From positions 34,305 to 98,304 of the forward strand of contig NZ_JOEZ01000023.1 in assembly GCF_000721175.1 (NCBI RefSeq): DNA of 64,000 nucleotides, written 5' to 3'. Numbering within the stretch: position 1 is the stretch's first letter; each line of letters starts with the position of its first letter. The notes under the pieces are model-generated. The model was not told where the DNA came from and ran no database searches. It was given only the letters and a program-made list of their open reading frames with translations. The DNA is from Streptomyces anulatus (lineage in GTDB: Bacteria; Actinomycetota; Actinomycetes; Streptomycetales; Streptomycetaceae). Shown in pieces: positions 1 through 8,027 of the stretch. Position numbers and translations under genes: made by a program.

Positions 1-42
1 GTCGCCGCTCTGTTCGCGCTGCGCAAGTACCTGAAGGTGTGA
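1..42 (+). CDS. ftsX: FtsX C-terminus (partial)
   Basis: Only the last 13 codons are inside the window, ending in RKYLKV and a TGA stop. The call rests mainly on context. In streptomycetes ftsE-ftsX is followed by an S41 C-terminal processing protease, smpB and tmRNA, which is the order seen here. FtsX is the membrane subunit of the FtsEX complex, which controls peptidoglycan hydrolases at division. A strong hairpin follows the stop at once, so the transcript probably ends here. Confidence 0.6.
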   Translation, partial: VAALFALRKYLKV

Positions 43-48
43 CATGTG

Positions 49-90
49 CCCCCTGGGGCGCACGGGTGATCGCCCGTGCGCCCCAGGGGG
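49..90 (+). terminator. Terminator after ftsX
   Basis: A perfect 18-bp stem (49-66 with 73-90) and a 6-nt loop lie 6 nt after the upstream stop. There is no U-tract, as is usual in Streptomyces. The right arm abuts the promoter of the S41 protease. Confidence 0.8.
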
Positions 91-110
91 CTTGTCCTAG
101 ACTCGTCGCC

Positions 111-1298
111 ATGCCGGGCTCTGCGCACCGCTTCGGGCCCCGCGGCCTTCGCCGCGGGGCGGCCCTGACATTGGTCTTCGGGTGTGCTCTCGCCACCGCC
201 GCCGCGACCGGTTCGCTGCCGCGGGACCCCGATTCCCGGCCCGGTACGCAGACCCGTGCCGTCTCCTCCACCGTCGCCCCGGTCGACCGCGAGGAGATCG
301 AGGACGCCGCCGCCGAGGCCGAGGCCGACGGGAAGTCCGTGAAGGACGCCGCCGAGGAGGTCGTCAGCCGCAGCGGGGACCGTTGGGGCGCGGTCTACGA
401 CGAGCGGGAGTACGAGGAGTTCGAGCAGGCGCTGGACGGTTCCTACACCGGCGTCGGGCTCTCCGCCCGGCGCACCGCGCACGGCGAGGTCACCGTGTCC
501 CGCGTGCAGGCCGGCGGTCCCGCCGACCGGGCCGGCATCCGTACCGGCGACCTGCTGCGCACCCTGGACGGCCGCGCGGTCGGCAAGCGCCCCGTCGCGG
601 AGGTCGTCGCGTTACTGCGCGGTGACGGTACGGGAGCGGCCGAGGGCAGCCGGGTGGAACTCGGTCTGGTCCGGGAGGGCCGGAGCTGGACGAGGACCCT
701 GCGGCGGGCCCGGCTGACCACCGAGGCGGTCACGGTGCGGCGGCTGGGGGCCGAGCCCTCGTCGGCGGTCCTGATCAAGGTCGCCGCCTTCACCAAGGGT
801 GCGGGGGCCGACGTCCGGGACGCGGTCCGGGACGCCCCTGACGGGGCCGGGATACTTCTCGACCTGCGCGCCAACTCCGGCGGACTCGTCGCCGAGGCCG
901 TCGTCGCAGCCTCCGCCTTCCTGGACGGCGGGCTGGTCGCCACGTACGACGTACGCGGGGAGGAGCAGGCCCTGTACGCCGATCCGGGCGGTGACACGGA
1001 CCGGCCGGTCGTCGTCCTGGTCGACGGCGGCACGATGAGCGCCGCCGAGCTGCTGACCGGCGCCCTCCAGGACCGGGGCCGCGCGGTCACCGTCGGGTCG
1101 CCCACCTTCGGCAAGGGCTCCGTGCAGATGCCCAGCGAGCTTCCGGGCGGTTCGGTGGCCGAGCTGACCGTCGGCCACTACCGCACTCCGGCGGGCCGCA
1201 ACGTCGACGGCAGGGGCATCACCCCCGACCTCCTGGTGCGGGAGAGGGCCCAGCAGCGGGCCGAGACGGTATTGAGTGGCCTCGGGGGTGGGTCGTAG
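111..1298 (+). CDS. S41 family C-terminal processing protease
   Basis: A 395-residue exported serine protease of the CtpA/tail-specific protease family. An N-terminal hydrophobic segment (about residues 15-35) looks like a signal peptide or anchor. A PDZ domain follows at about 110-190 (YTGVGLSAR, GPADRAGIRTGDLL). The S41 catalytic domain is about 210-385, with the nucleophile Ser in GGTMSAAE and the Lys in FGKGSVQ. The ATG at 111 is preferred because TAGACT (98-103) sits 7 nt upstream, which fits a leaderless transcript, and there is no ribosome binding site. It lies between ftsX and smpB, a conserved streptomycete order. The substrate is unknown; roles in envelope or tagged-protein turnover are inference. 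Confidence 0.88.
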   Translation: MPGSAHRFGPRGLRRGAALTLVFGCALATAAATGSLPRDPDSRPGTQTRAVSSTVAPVDREEIEDAAAEAEADGKSVKDAAEEVVSRSGDRWGAVYDEREYEEFEQALDGSYTGVGLSARRTAHGEVTVSRVQAGGPADRAGIRTGDLLRTLDGRAVGKRPVAEVVALLRGDGTGAAEGSRVELGLVREGRSWTRTLRRARLTTEAVTVRRLGAEPSSAVLIKVAAFTKGAGADVRDAVRDAPDGAGILLDLRANSGGLVAEAVVAASAFLDGGLVATYDVRGEEQALYADPGGDTDRPVVVLVDGGTMSAAELLTGALQDRGRAVTVGSPTFGKGSVQMPSELPGGSVAELTVGHYRTPAGRNVDGRGITPDLLVRERAQQRAETVLSGLGGGS

Positions 1299-1317
1299 TG
1301 CGAAAATGACCGCACTA
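1296..1317 (+). repeat. Inverted repeat spanning stop and start codons
   Basis: TAGTGCG (1296-1302) and CGCACTA (1311-1317) form a perfect 7-bp inverted repeat. It begins with the stop codon of the protease and ends on the A of the smpB ATG. smpB has no obvious ribosome binding site, so this hairpin may influence smpB initiation. Confidence 0.5.
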
Positions 1318-1805
1318 TGGCGAAGGAAAAAGACACCGGGCGCAAGATGGTCGCGCAGAACAAGAAGGCGCGGCACGACTACACGATCCTCGACACCTAC
1401 GAGTGCGGCCTCGTCCTCATGGGGACGGAGGTCAAGTCCCTGCGCATGGGACGGGCCTCCCTGGTCGACGGCTTCGTCCAGATCGACGACCACGAGGCCT
1501 GGCTCCACAACATCCACGTACCCGAGTACGTCCAGGGCACCTGGACCAACCACGCGGCCAAGCGGAAGCGCAAGCTGCTGCTGCACCGGGCCGAGATCGA
1601 CAAGCTGGAGTCGAAGTCGCAGGAGAGCGGTCACACGATCGTGCCGCTCGCGCTGTACTTCAAGGACGGCCGGGTCAAGGTCGAGATCGCGCTGGCGAAG
1701 GGCAAGAAGGAGTACGACAAGCGGCAGACGCTCCGCGAGAAGCAGGACACGCGGGAGACGAACCGCGCCATCTCGGCGGCCCGCCGGCGGCAGCGCAGCG
1801 CCTGA
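1317..1805 (+). CDS. smpB: SsrA-binding protein SmpB
   Basis: A 162-residue protein with the full SmpB signature: an N-terminal NKKARHDY segment, the OB-fold motif [10 protein letters not shown], and a basic C-terminal tail rich in K and R ([13 protein letters not shown]). SmpB binds tmRNA and is required for trans-translation, in which stalled ribosomes are rescued and nascent chains tagged for degradation. Its RNA partner lies 130 bp downstream. Length is typical for the family. There is no strong Shine-Dalgarno sequence; the start is fixed by the conserved MAKEKD N-terminus. Confidence 0.97.
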   Translation: MAKEKDTGRKMVAQNKKARHDYTILDTYECGLVLMGTEVKSLRMGRASLVDGFVQIDDHEAWLHNIHVPEYVQGTWTNHAAKRKRKLLLHRAEIDKLESKSQESGHTIVPLALYFKDGRVKVEIALAKGKKEYDKRQTLREKQDTRETNRAISAARRRQRSA

Positions 1806-1935
1806 GCGGGGCCTGTCCGGGGCCTGTCCGGGCGGGGACGGTGTCCGGGCAGGAATACGGTGGCATCGTCCGGCGTTGGTCACGTACGATGGGCCGTGCA
1901 CCTCAGCGAAGGTGTGCGATTTGAAAAATCAACAT

Positions 1936-2323
1936 GGGGATGATCGGTTTCGACAGCGGATGTCGAAGCAGGGGAAGCGAGTCGAGGAAGCGGCAATGAT
2001 CTCGTAAACCATATGTCGCAAACAATAATCGCCAATTCCAAGCGCGATTCCTCCGCCTTCGCCCTCGCTGCCTAATTAGCAGCTAAGCGAAGACTCTGCG
2101 GAGTGTCAGCCCGGGGGTGATCCCGACCCGGATCCTGGCATCAACTAGGGATCTAAACTTCTCGGCCCGGCCACGGGGCCGAGAAGGAAACCAAACAGTG
2201 GCTGGGCCTGTCGGAGGCTTGTTCGCGTGACCTCCGGGGCCGAGAAAAGCGCAGCGAACTGCACTCGGAGAAGCCCTGGTTCCGCACCGTTGGACGCGGG
2301 TTCGATTCCCGCCATCTCCACCA
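1936..2323 (+). ncRNA. ssrA: tmRNA (ssrA)
   Basis: The 5' end GGGGAUGAU pairs with the 3' end AUCUCC followed by A and a genomically encoded CCA. The sequence also contains the tmRNA hallmark TGATCGGTTTCGACAGC and a T-arm GGTTCGATTCC. The reading frame at 2031-2075 encodes the tag ANSKRDSSAFALAA followed by TAA. tmRNA acts first as alanyl-tRNA and then as mRNA to release stalled ribosomes, and the ALAA end directs the tagged product to Clp-type proteases. A possible -10 box, TACGAT, is at 1887-1892. Length about 388 nt. Confidence 0.97.
2031..2075 (+). other. tmRNA tag-peptide reading frame
   Basis: The resume codon is GCC at 2031. The encoded tag is ANSKRDSSAFALAA, ended by TAA at 2073-2075. 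It has the conserved hydrophobic FALAA protease-recognition end. It is two residues shorter than the S. coelicolor tag as I recall it. Confidence 0.9.
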
Positions 2324-2332
2324 CCCCATGTA

Positions 2333-2374
2333 AGCCTCCGCCCCGCGAGTTCACTCGCGGGGCGGAGGCTTTTT
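2333..2374 (+). terminator. Terminator after tmRNA
   Basis: The arms AGCCTCCGCCCCGCGAGT (2333-2350) and its perfect complement at 2353-2370 are followed by TTTT. This is an intrinsic terminator and can also serve the convergent MFS gene. Confidence 0.93.
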
Positions 2375-2405
2375 CATGCCAGCACCTCTCCGTCGCCCGG
2401 GAGAG

Positions 2406-3878
2406 TCAGCTTGCCCCGCGACCGGGGCGTGCTGCCGGTGATGCCTCCGGTGAACCGTGGGGCGAAGCCGTTGTCGCCGTCGCCGCGACCGCGACGGCCA
2501 GGGCGAGGGCCGCCGCGGACATCGGGGCCGCGTAGCCGGTGGCCGTGCCCGCGTGCTCCACGAGCCAGCCGCCGGCCGCCGCTCCGGCCGCGATCCCGCC
2601 CAGCAGCGCGGTCACCGAGAGTGTCATGCCCTCGTTCAACTGCTCCGGGCGGGTGGCCCGCTGCACCAGCGTCATGCCCGTGACCATGGTCGGCGCGGTC
2701 GCCGCCCCCGCCAGCAGCAGACAGGGCGCCAGGACCGGCAGCGAGGCCGACCCGGCGGCGGCCAGCAGCGGGAGGGACATCAGCGCCGTCATCGCGGCCA
2801 GGCACAGCAGCAGCCTGCGGCGCACGTCCCGGGCGGGACGCAGCGAACCGTAGACCAGGCCCGCCGCGCACGACCCCGCCGCCTGGAGCGCCAGGATCGC
2901 GCCCCCGGCGTGCGCGATGGAGACCACCTCCAGCGCCCCGAACACCGCCCCCGTGGCGAGGAAGACCGCCAGCAGTGCGGGCACCCCCGGTGTGCGCAGG
3001 GGCGACGCCACGGTCCTCGTACCAAGCGTGACGGGCGGCTCCGTGGCGCGCTGGGCGGCGAAGATCAGGACGCCGGTCATCAGGAGCACCGCCCCCACCA
3101 CCGTGCCCGCCTCCGGGAACAGCGCCCCGCAGAGCGTCGCGGCCAGTACCGGGCCCAGCATGAAGCACAGCTCGTCGGCGGCCTGCTCGAAGGAGTTCGC
3201 GGTGTGCAGGGCCGCCGGATCGCCCCGGTGCAGATGCGCCCAGCGGGCCCGCGACATCCCGCCGGTGTTCGGGGTCGTCGCGGTCGCGGCGTACGCGGCG
3301 AACAGCGTCCAGGCCGGGGCGTCGTGGCGCACGCACAGCACCAGGGCCAGCGAGCCCAGCACGGCGAGCGCGGTGGCCGGCACGGCGACCCGCGCCTGCC
3401 CGAAGCGGTCGACGAGCCGGGCGGTGAAGGGCGCGACGACCGCCGTGGCGGCCAGACCGGTAGCGGTGACGGCCCCGGCCAGGGCGTACGAACCCCGGGA
3501 TCCGGCGATCATGATGATCGCGCTGACGCCGAGCATCCCCATCGGCAGCCGGGCGATCAGATTGCCCGCCGTGAACGCCCGGGCCCCGGGCGTGGCCAGC
3601 AGCCGGAGGTACGGGTTCGAGGACCGCCGTGGCCCGGTGCTCCCGGGCGCGGAGCGCGGGGCGGCGGCCAACTGGCCGCCGGCGACGGCGAACAGGGGAG
3701 TGGAGGAGTGCGCGGGCGGATCGGCCCGGACGGGGCGGGCGGACGGGACCGGGCGGGTCGGGGCGGCAGGGCGCGACGGGACCGCCGGGATCGGGCCGGC
3801 AGGCCGGGTCGGGTCGGCAGGGTGGGACGGGACGGCCCGGGGCGCGGTCTCCGGGCGGGCGGCTGGGGATATCGGCAT
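2406..3878 (-). CDS. MFS transporter
   Basis: A 490-residue major facilitator family protein with about 12 hydrophobic segments starting near residue 95 (ARAFTAGNLIARLPMGM). It is probably an exporter: it has an RLVDRFGQARV loop 2-3 signature and a DHA1-like layout. Substrate is not determinable. The first about 85 residues are an unusual Pro/Arg/Ala-rich low-complexity tract (PTRPAGPIPAVPSRPAAPTR). The true start may therefore lie further downstream, near SNPYLRLL. It is transcribed divergently from the adjacent LysR regulator, across 102 bp that contain a symmetrical operator, so that regulator probably controls it. Confidence 0.8.
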   Translation of the reverse strand: MPISPAARPETAPRAVPSHPADPTRPAGPIPAVPSRPAAPTRPVPSARPVRADPPAHSSTPLFAVAGGQLAAAPRSAPGSTGPRRSSNPYLRLLATPGARAFTAGNLIARLPMGMLGVSAIIMIAGSRGSYALAGAVTATGLAATAVVAPFTARLVDRFGQARVAVPATALAVLGSLALVLCVRHDAPAWTLFAAYAATATTPNTGGMSRARWAHLHRGDPAALHTANSFEQAADELCFMLGPVLAATLCGALFPEAGTVVGAVLLMTGVLIFAAQRATEPPVTLGTRTVASPLRTPGVPALLAVFLATGAVFGALEVVSIAHAGGAILALQAAGSCAAGLVYGSLRPARDVRRRLLLCLAAMTALMSLPLLAAAGSASLPVLAPCLLLAGAATAPTMVTGMTLVQRATRPEQLNEGMTLSVTALLGGIAAGAAAGGWLVEHAGTATGYAAPMSAAALALAVAVAATATTASPHGSPEASPAARPGRGAS

Positions 3879-3931
3879 ACGGCAAGGCTCGCCGTGCCCC
3901 GCCGCCCGGGTCCAACACCTACTCCGCACCG

Positions 3932-3954
3932 ATTCACGCGACCGTGTTGTGAAT
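3932..3954 (+). promoter_or_regulatory. Candidate LysR operator
   Basis: ATTCAC (3932-3937), 11 nt, then GTGAAT (3949-3954): a perfect dyad with the T-N11-A geometry of LysR-type sites. It lies in the divergent intergenic region and overlaps the -35 of the LysR gene. Confidence 0.6.
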
Positions 3955-3974
3955 GGGGCCCGGCGCGGTAGATT
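3947..3974 (+). promoter_or_regulatory. Promoter of the LysR gene (leaderless)
   Basis: -35 TTGTGA (3947-3952), 16-bp spacer, -10 TAGATT (3969-3974). The GTG start follows after 6 nt, so transcription would begin at or next to the start codon. Confidence 0.65.
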
Positions 3975-3980
3975 CGCGCC

Positions 3981-4952
3981 GTGCCTCCCGCCGACACCGA
4001 CCCCCGTCTCCTGCGCGCCTTCCTCGCCGTCGCCGACGAACTGCACTTCACCCGGGCCGCTGCCCGCCTCTTCGTCGCGCAGCAGGCGTTGAGCCGGGAC
4101 GTCCGGCGGCTGGAGCGGGAGCTCGGCGCGGAGCTGTTCGTCCGCACGACCCGGCAGGTCACGCTCACCCCGGACGGCGAACGCCTGCTGCCGTACGCCC
4201 GCCGGGTGCTCGACGCGCACGCCGAACTGACCGGGGCGTTCAGCGGGGCGCCTGCCCGGCCGCTGCTCGTCGACCTGAACAGCGACGGGACGACCGCCGC
4301 CCGGGTGCTGGCACGGGCCCGCGAGCTGCTGCCGGAGTGCGAGCTGATGGCCCGCTTCGAGTCCGGGCTCACCTGGGCCGCCGCCGAGATCCTGGCCGGC
4401 CGGCTCGACGCCTCCTTCGGCCGGGCCGCCGGACTGGCCCCCGCGGTGCGCGCGGGTCTTTCCGTGCACCCCGTGCGGTACGAGCCGATGGCCCTGATGC
4501 TGCCCGTCTCTCATCCTCTCGCCGCGCGGGAGGTCGTCGCCCTGGCCGAGCTGGCCGGCGAGACCGTCTACGCGGGGGCCGGCAACGAGCGGACACGGGA
4601 GTGGACCGACCTCGCCGCATCGCTGTTCGCCGAGTGGGGCATCGCCATGGCCCCACCCGTTCCGCTCGCCGTGGGTGTGGCCGAATTTCAGCGGGTCATG
4701 TCGAAGGGGGGGCACCCCGTGCTCGCCGTCGTCGACTTCCCGCCGCTGCCCGGAACGGTGCTGCGCCCGCTCGTCGATCCGGTTCCGCTTTCGCCGCTGG
4801 CGCTGGTCTGGCGCAAAGGTCTGAACCACCCGGGCGTAGACGCGCTGCGGAACGCTACCGACCAGTTGGCCCTTGCCGATGGGTGGCTGGTCCCGCCGTC
4901 CGGATGCTGGCTTCCCGAGGGTGATCTGTCACTGATGCGCAACCGTTCCTGA
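3981..4952 (+). CDS. LysR family transcriptional regulator
   Basis: A 323-residue protein. The N-terminal winged helix (residues about 5-65: LLRAFLAVADELHFTRAAARL, then QALSRDVRRLERELG) is classic LysR. A type 2 periplasmic-binding fold effector domain follows. GTG at 3981 is chosen because it begins the conserved domain and lies 6 nt from a -10 box. The divergent MFS gene is the likely target, with possible autorepression because the operator covers this gene's -35. The ligand is unknown. Confidence 0.9.
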   Translation: MPPADTDPRLLRAFLAVADELHFTRAAARLFVAQQALSRDVRRLERELGAELFVRTTRQVTLTPDGERLLPYARRVLDAHAELTGAFSGAPARPLLVDLNSDGTTAARVLARARELLPECELMARFESGLTWAAAEILAGRLDASFGRAAGLAPAVRAGLSVHPVRYEPMALMLPVSHPLAAREVVALAELAGETVYAGAGNERTREWTDLAASLFAEWGIAMAPPVPLAVGVAEFQRVMSKGGHPVLAVVDFPPLPGTVLRPLVDPVPLSPLALVWRKGLNHPGVDALRNATDQLALADGWLVPPSGCWLPEGDLSLMRNRS

Positions 4953-5114
4953 TCAACTCCGTTCAGCGGCACTTGGGCGTCAACACCGTGCGCTATGTTC
5001 TTCGTCCGGGTGCATGGGCGTCAGGTTCACGGACGGGTGGGGGCCAGTCCAACAGTAAAGAACCAGTCAAATTCGGTGTGCCCGATTCTTTGAGTGGGGG
5101 ATGGGGCTTCAGCT

Positions 5115-5795
5115 GTGGACAATTGGCGCGAAGACAAGAGAACCGGGCATACGCATGAGCCCAACGACGCGACGATCCAGCTCGACGGGCTGGGCCGTCA
5201 GCTCGCCGAACTGCCCGGCGAGCCCGCCCCGCCGGACGGCTCCGACGGCCCCGTCTTCGTCGACGAGAGCGGCCGCCGCAGCAAGACCTTCCGACGTCTC
5301 GGCTGGGTGCTGGCCACGGTCTGCGCCGCCTACGCCGTGACGCTGGTCTTCGCCGTCCTCGGCGGCAACTCCAGCGCCCCGTGGCTGCCCCTGGCCGAGC
5401 CCAAGGAGGAGGCGCAGGCGGAGCAGGTCGAGGAGGTCCCCGCACCCAGCGAGGCCGCCGGGGACCCGTCCGGCGACGCCCCGGAGCCGGGGCCCGGCGT
5501 CTCCGGTTCCGCGGCGCCCGACGCGTCCGGCGAGCCCGGCGGCGCGACCCCGTCGGCCCCCTCCGTGCTGGTGCCCGCCGGATCGACGGGCAGCCCCTCC
5601 GCGTCCACGTCGGCCGTTCCGCCCGGCACCACCGGCGGCGGCGCGGGCGGGGCCACGGAACCGGCCCCCACGACCTCGACCGCCAAACCGCCGGCCGACC
5701 CCCCGCCGCCGCCCCCCGAGCCGGAGCCGTCCGATCCGACGACACCTCCCGCCGAGACTCCCGATCCGCCGGTGCAAGAAGAGAGCGCCCCGTAG
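5115..5795 (+). CDS. matA: MatA-like membrane protein of exopolysaccharide operon
   Basis: About 226 residues. A charged N-terminal part is followed by one transmembrane helix at about residues 62-83 (GWVLATVCAAYAVTLVFAVL), then a long extracellular tail rich in Pro, Ser, Ala and Glu that ends in a PPPPPPEPEP run. I recognise no enzyme domain. The name rests on position: it directly precedes a deacetylase-glycosyltransferase fusion, the arrangement known as matAB in S. coelicolor (mycelial aggregation, PNAG-like polymer). Its TAG stop and the next ATG are adjacent with no gap. GTG 5115 follows a G-rich ribosome binding site; GTG 5094 is an in-frame alternative. Confidence 0.65.
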   Translation: MDNWREDKRTGHTHEPNDATIQLDGLGRQLAELPGEPAPPDGSDGPVFVDESGRRSKTFRRLGWVLATVCAAYAVTLVFAVLGGNSSAPWLPLAEPKEEAQAEQVEEVPAPSEAAGDPSGDAPEPGPGVSGSAAPDASGEPGGATPSAPSVLVPAGSTGSPSASTSAVPPGTTGGGAGGATEPAPTTSTAKPPADPPPPPPEPEPSDPTTPPAETPDPPVQEESAP

Positions 5796-8027
5796 ATGAA
5801 CACCCCCGCCACGCGGGGCAGGAACGGCAGATCGAGGAAAGCGCCACGCGGCCGGAGCCGGTTCAGGCTCCCCATGCGCTACCTCCTGCCGACGACGTTC
5901 CTCGTCGCCCTGCTCGCGATGCTGATGCTGCGCGGATACGTGCACAGCGAGATCCTCGCCGACCACCGGGTCCGCGACGCCGACCGGAACACCCAGGTGC
6001 CGAAGGACGTCCGCTCCGGCGGGCCCGTCATCGACGCCCGCTCCGGTGACGCGAAGACCCTGCGCATACCCGACCGCCGGATCGTCCTGACCTTCGACGA
6101 CGGACCCGACCCGGTGTGGACGCCCAAGGTGCTCGACAAGCTGAAGGAGCACGACGCCCACGGCGTCTTCTTCGTCGCCGGCAACATGGCCGCCCGCTAC
6201 CCCGGCCTGGTCGAGCGGATGGTCGCCGAGGGCCACGAGATCGGCCTGCACACCTTCAACCACCCCGACCTCTCCTACCAGTCCGACGAGCGCATCGACT
6301 GGGAGCTGTCCCAGAACCAGCTGGCGCTGGCGGGCGCGGCCGGCATCCGCACCTCGATCTTCCGGCCGCCGTACTCCTCCTTCTCGTACGCCATGGACAA
6401 CAAGTCCTGGCCGGTCACGGAGTACGTCGGCAGCCGCGGCTACCTCACCGTCGTCAACGACACCGACAGCGAGGACTGGAAGCGCCCCGGCGTCCGCGCC
6501 ATCGTCGAGCGGGCCACGCCGAAGGACGGCAAGGGCGCCATCATCCTGTTGCACGACTCCGGCGGCGACCGCTCGCAGACCGTCGCCGCGCTCGACACCC
6601 TGCTGCCCGACCTCAAGGAGCAGGGCTACACCTTCACCCGTCTCACCACGGCCCTCGACGCCCCCAGCGCGCACACCCCGGTCACCGGGTTCGCGCTGTG
6701 GAAGGGCAAGGCCTTCGTCTCCGCCGTCGCCGTGTCCGAGCGGATCACCGGCGTCCTGGTCGTCGGGCTCGCCGTCATCGGCGTCCTGGTCCTGGCCCGC
6801 TTCGGGCTGATGCTGCTGCTGTCGTTCCTGCACGCCCGCAAGGTCCGCCGCAGGAACTTCAGCTGGGGCGCGCCCGTCACCCGCCCGGTCTCCGTCCTCG
6901 TCCCCGCGTACAACGAACGCGAGTGCATCGAGGCCACCGTGCGCTCCCTGGCCGCCAGTGAGCACAGAATCGAGATCATCGTCATCGACGACGGCTCCAC
7001 CGACGGCACCGCCGACCTCGTCGAGGCGATGCGGCTGCCCCGCGTACGGGTCGTGCGCCAGCGGAACGCGGGCAAACCCGCCGCCCTCAACAACGGCATC
7101 CGGCACGCCCGTTACGACATCGTCGTGATGATGGACGGCGACACCGTCTTCGAACCCGCCACCGTCCGCGAGCTGGTCCAGCCCTTCGGTGACCCCCGGG
7201 TCGGAGCCGTCGCGGGCAACGCCAAGGTCGGCAACCGCGACTCCCTCATCGGCGCCTGGCAGCACATCGAGTACGTGATGGGCTTCAACCTGGACCGCCG
7301 GATGTACGACGTGCTCGGCTGCATGCCCACCATCCCCGGGGCCGTCGGGGCGTTCCGCCGCGAGGCCCTGGAGCGGGTCGGCGGCATGAGCGAGGACACC
7401 CTCGCCGAGGACACCGACGTCACCATGGCCCTGCACCGGGACGGCTGGCGCGTGGTCTACACGGAGAACGCCCGCGCCTGGACCGAGGCCCCGGAATCCG
7501 TGCAGCAGCTGTGGTCGCAGCGCTACCGGTGGTCGTACGGCACCATGCAGGCCATCTGGAAGCACCGCCGCGCGGTGATCGAACGCGGGCCCTCGGGCCG
7601 CTTCGGACGGGTCGGGCTGCCGTTCGTCTCCCTCTTCATGGTCGTAGCCCCGCTCCTCGCACCCCTGATCGACGTGTTCCTGCTGTACGGGCTGGTCTTC
7701 GGCCCGACCGCCAAGACCGTCGCCGCCTGGTTCGGCGTCCTGGTGGTCCAGGCGGTGTGCGCCGCGTACGCGTTCCGGCTGGACAAGGAGCGCATGGTGC
7801 ACCTGATCTCGCTGCCGCTCCAGCAGATCCTCTACCGCCAGCTCATGTACGTCGTGCTGCTCCAGTCCTGGATCACCGCGCTCACCGGCGGCCGGCTGCG
7901 CTGGCAGAAGCTGCGCCGCACCGGCGCGGTGGAGGCCCCCGGCGGCAGCTCCGTCCAGCGCCCGCAACAGGCCCCCGACACCGGGCCGGTCAGCGGCGGC
8001 AGCGCGGACCGGAGGCCCTTCGTATGA
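5796..8027 (+). CDS. matB: Bifunctional polysaccharide deacetylase / family 2 glycosyltransferase (MatB-like)
   Basis: A 743-residue membrane enzyme. Order: a TM helix at about 28-46; a NodB-type deacetylase at about 95-275, with TFDDGPD near 100 and the metal motif HTFNHP near 151; TM helices at about 310-345; a processive GT2 domain at about 365-600, with VPAYNE, DDGSTDGT, MDGDT, an EDTD motif near 538 and QRYRW near 574; then C-terminal TM helices. It resembles a fusion of PgaB- and PgaC-like activities. It is predicted to polymerise and export a beta-1,6-GlcNAc-type glycan and partly deacetylate it outside the cell. The matB homologue in S. coelicolor makes PNAG involved in pellet formation (family knowledge). 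It overlaps the next gene by ATGA. Confidence 0.9.
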   Translation: MNTPATRGRNGRSRKAPRGRSRFRLPMRYLLPTTFLVALLAMLMLRGYVHSEILADHRVRDADRNTQVPKDVRSGGPVIDARSGDAKTLRIPDRRIVLTFDDGPDPVWTPKVLDKLKEHDAHGVFFVAGNMAARYPGLVERMVAEGHEIGLHTFNHPDLSYQSDERIDWELSQNQLALAGAAGIRTSIFRPPYSSFSYAMDNKSWPVTEYVGSRGYLTVVNDTDSEDWKRPGVRAIVERATPKDGKGAIILLHDSGGDRSQTVAALDTLLPDLKEQGYTFTRLTTALDAPSAHTPVTGFALWKGKAFVSAVAVSERITGVLVVGLAVIGVLVLARFGLMLLLSFLHARKVRRRNFSWGAPVTRPVSVLVPAYNERECIEATVRSLAASEHRIEIIVIDDGSTDGTADLVEAMRLPRVRVVRQRNAGKPAALNNGIRHARYDIVVMMDGDTVFEPATVRELVQPFGDPRVGAVAGNAKVGNRDSLIGAWQHIEYVMGFNLDRRMYDVLGCMPTIPGAVGAFRREALERVGGMSEDTLAEDTDVTMALHRDGWRVVYTENARAWTEAPESVQQLWSQRYRWSYGTMQAIWKHRRAVIERGPSGRFGRVGLPFVSLFMVVAPLLAPLIDVFLLYGLVFGPTAKTVAAWFGVLVVQAVCAAYAFRLDKERMVHLISLPLQQILYRQLMYVVLLQSWITALTGGRLRWQKLRRTGAVEAPGGSSVQRPQQAPDTGPVSGGSADRRPFV

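Noticed and set aside
3680..3870. Possible CRISPR-like spacing of GGG-rich repeats
   Set aside because: Repeats are short, irregular and lie inside a low-complexity coding tract; no cas genes in the window.
4973..5158. A 61-codon frame before the mat-like operon
   Set aside because: No RBS, no hydrophobic or conserved pattern, and it overlaps the start region of the MatA-like gene.
5109..7967. A 952-codon minus-strand frame opposite matA/matB
   Set aside because: Composition is that of an antisense shadow (D/G/V/H-rich) and both sense-strand genes have clear motifs.
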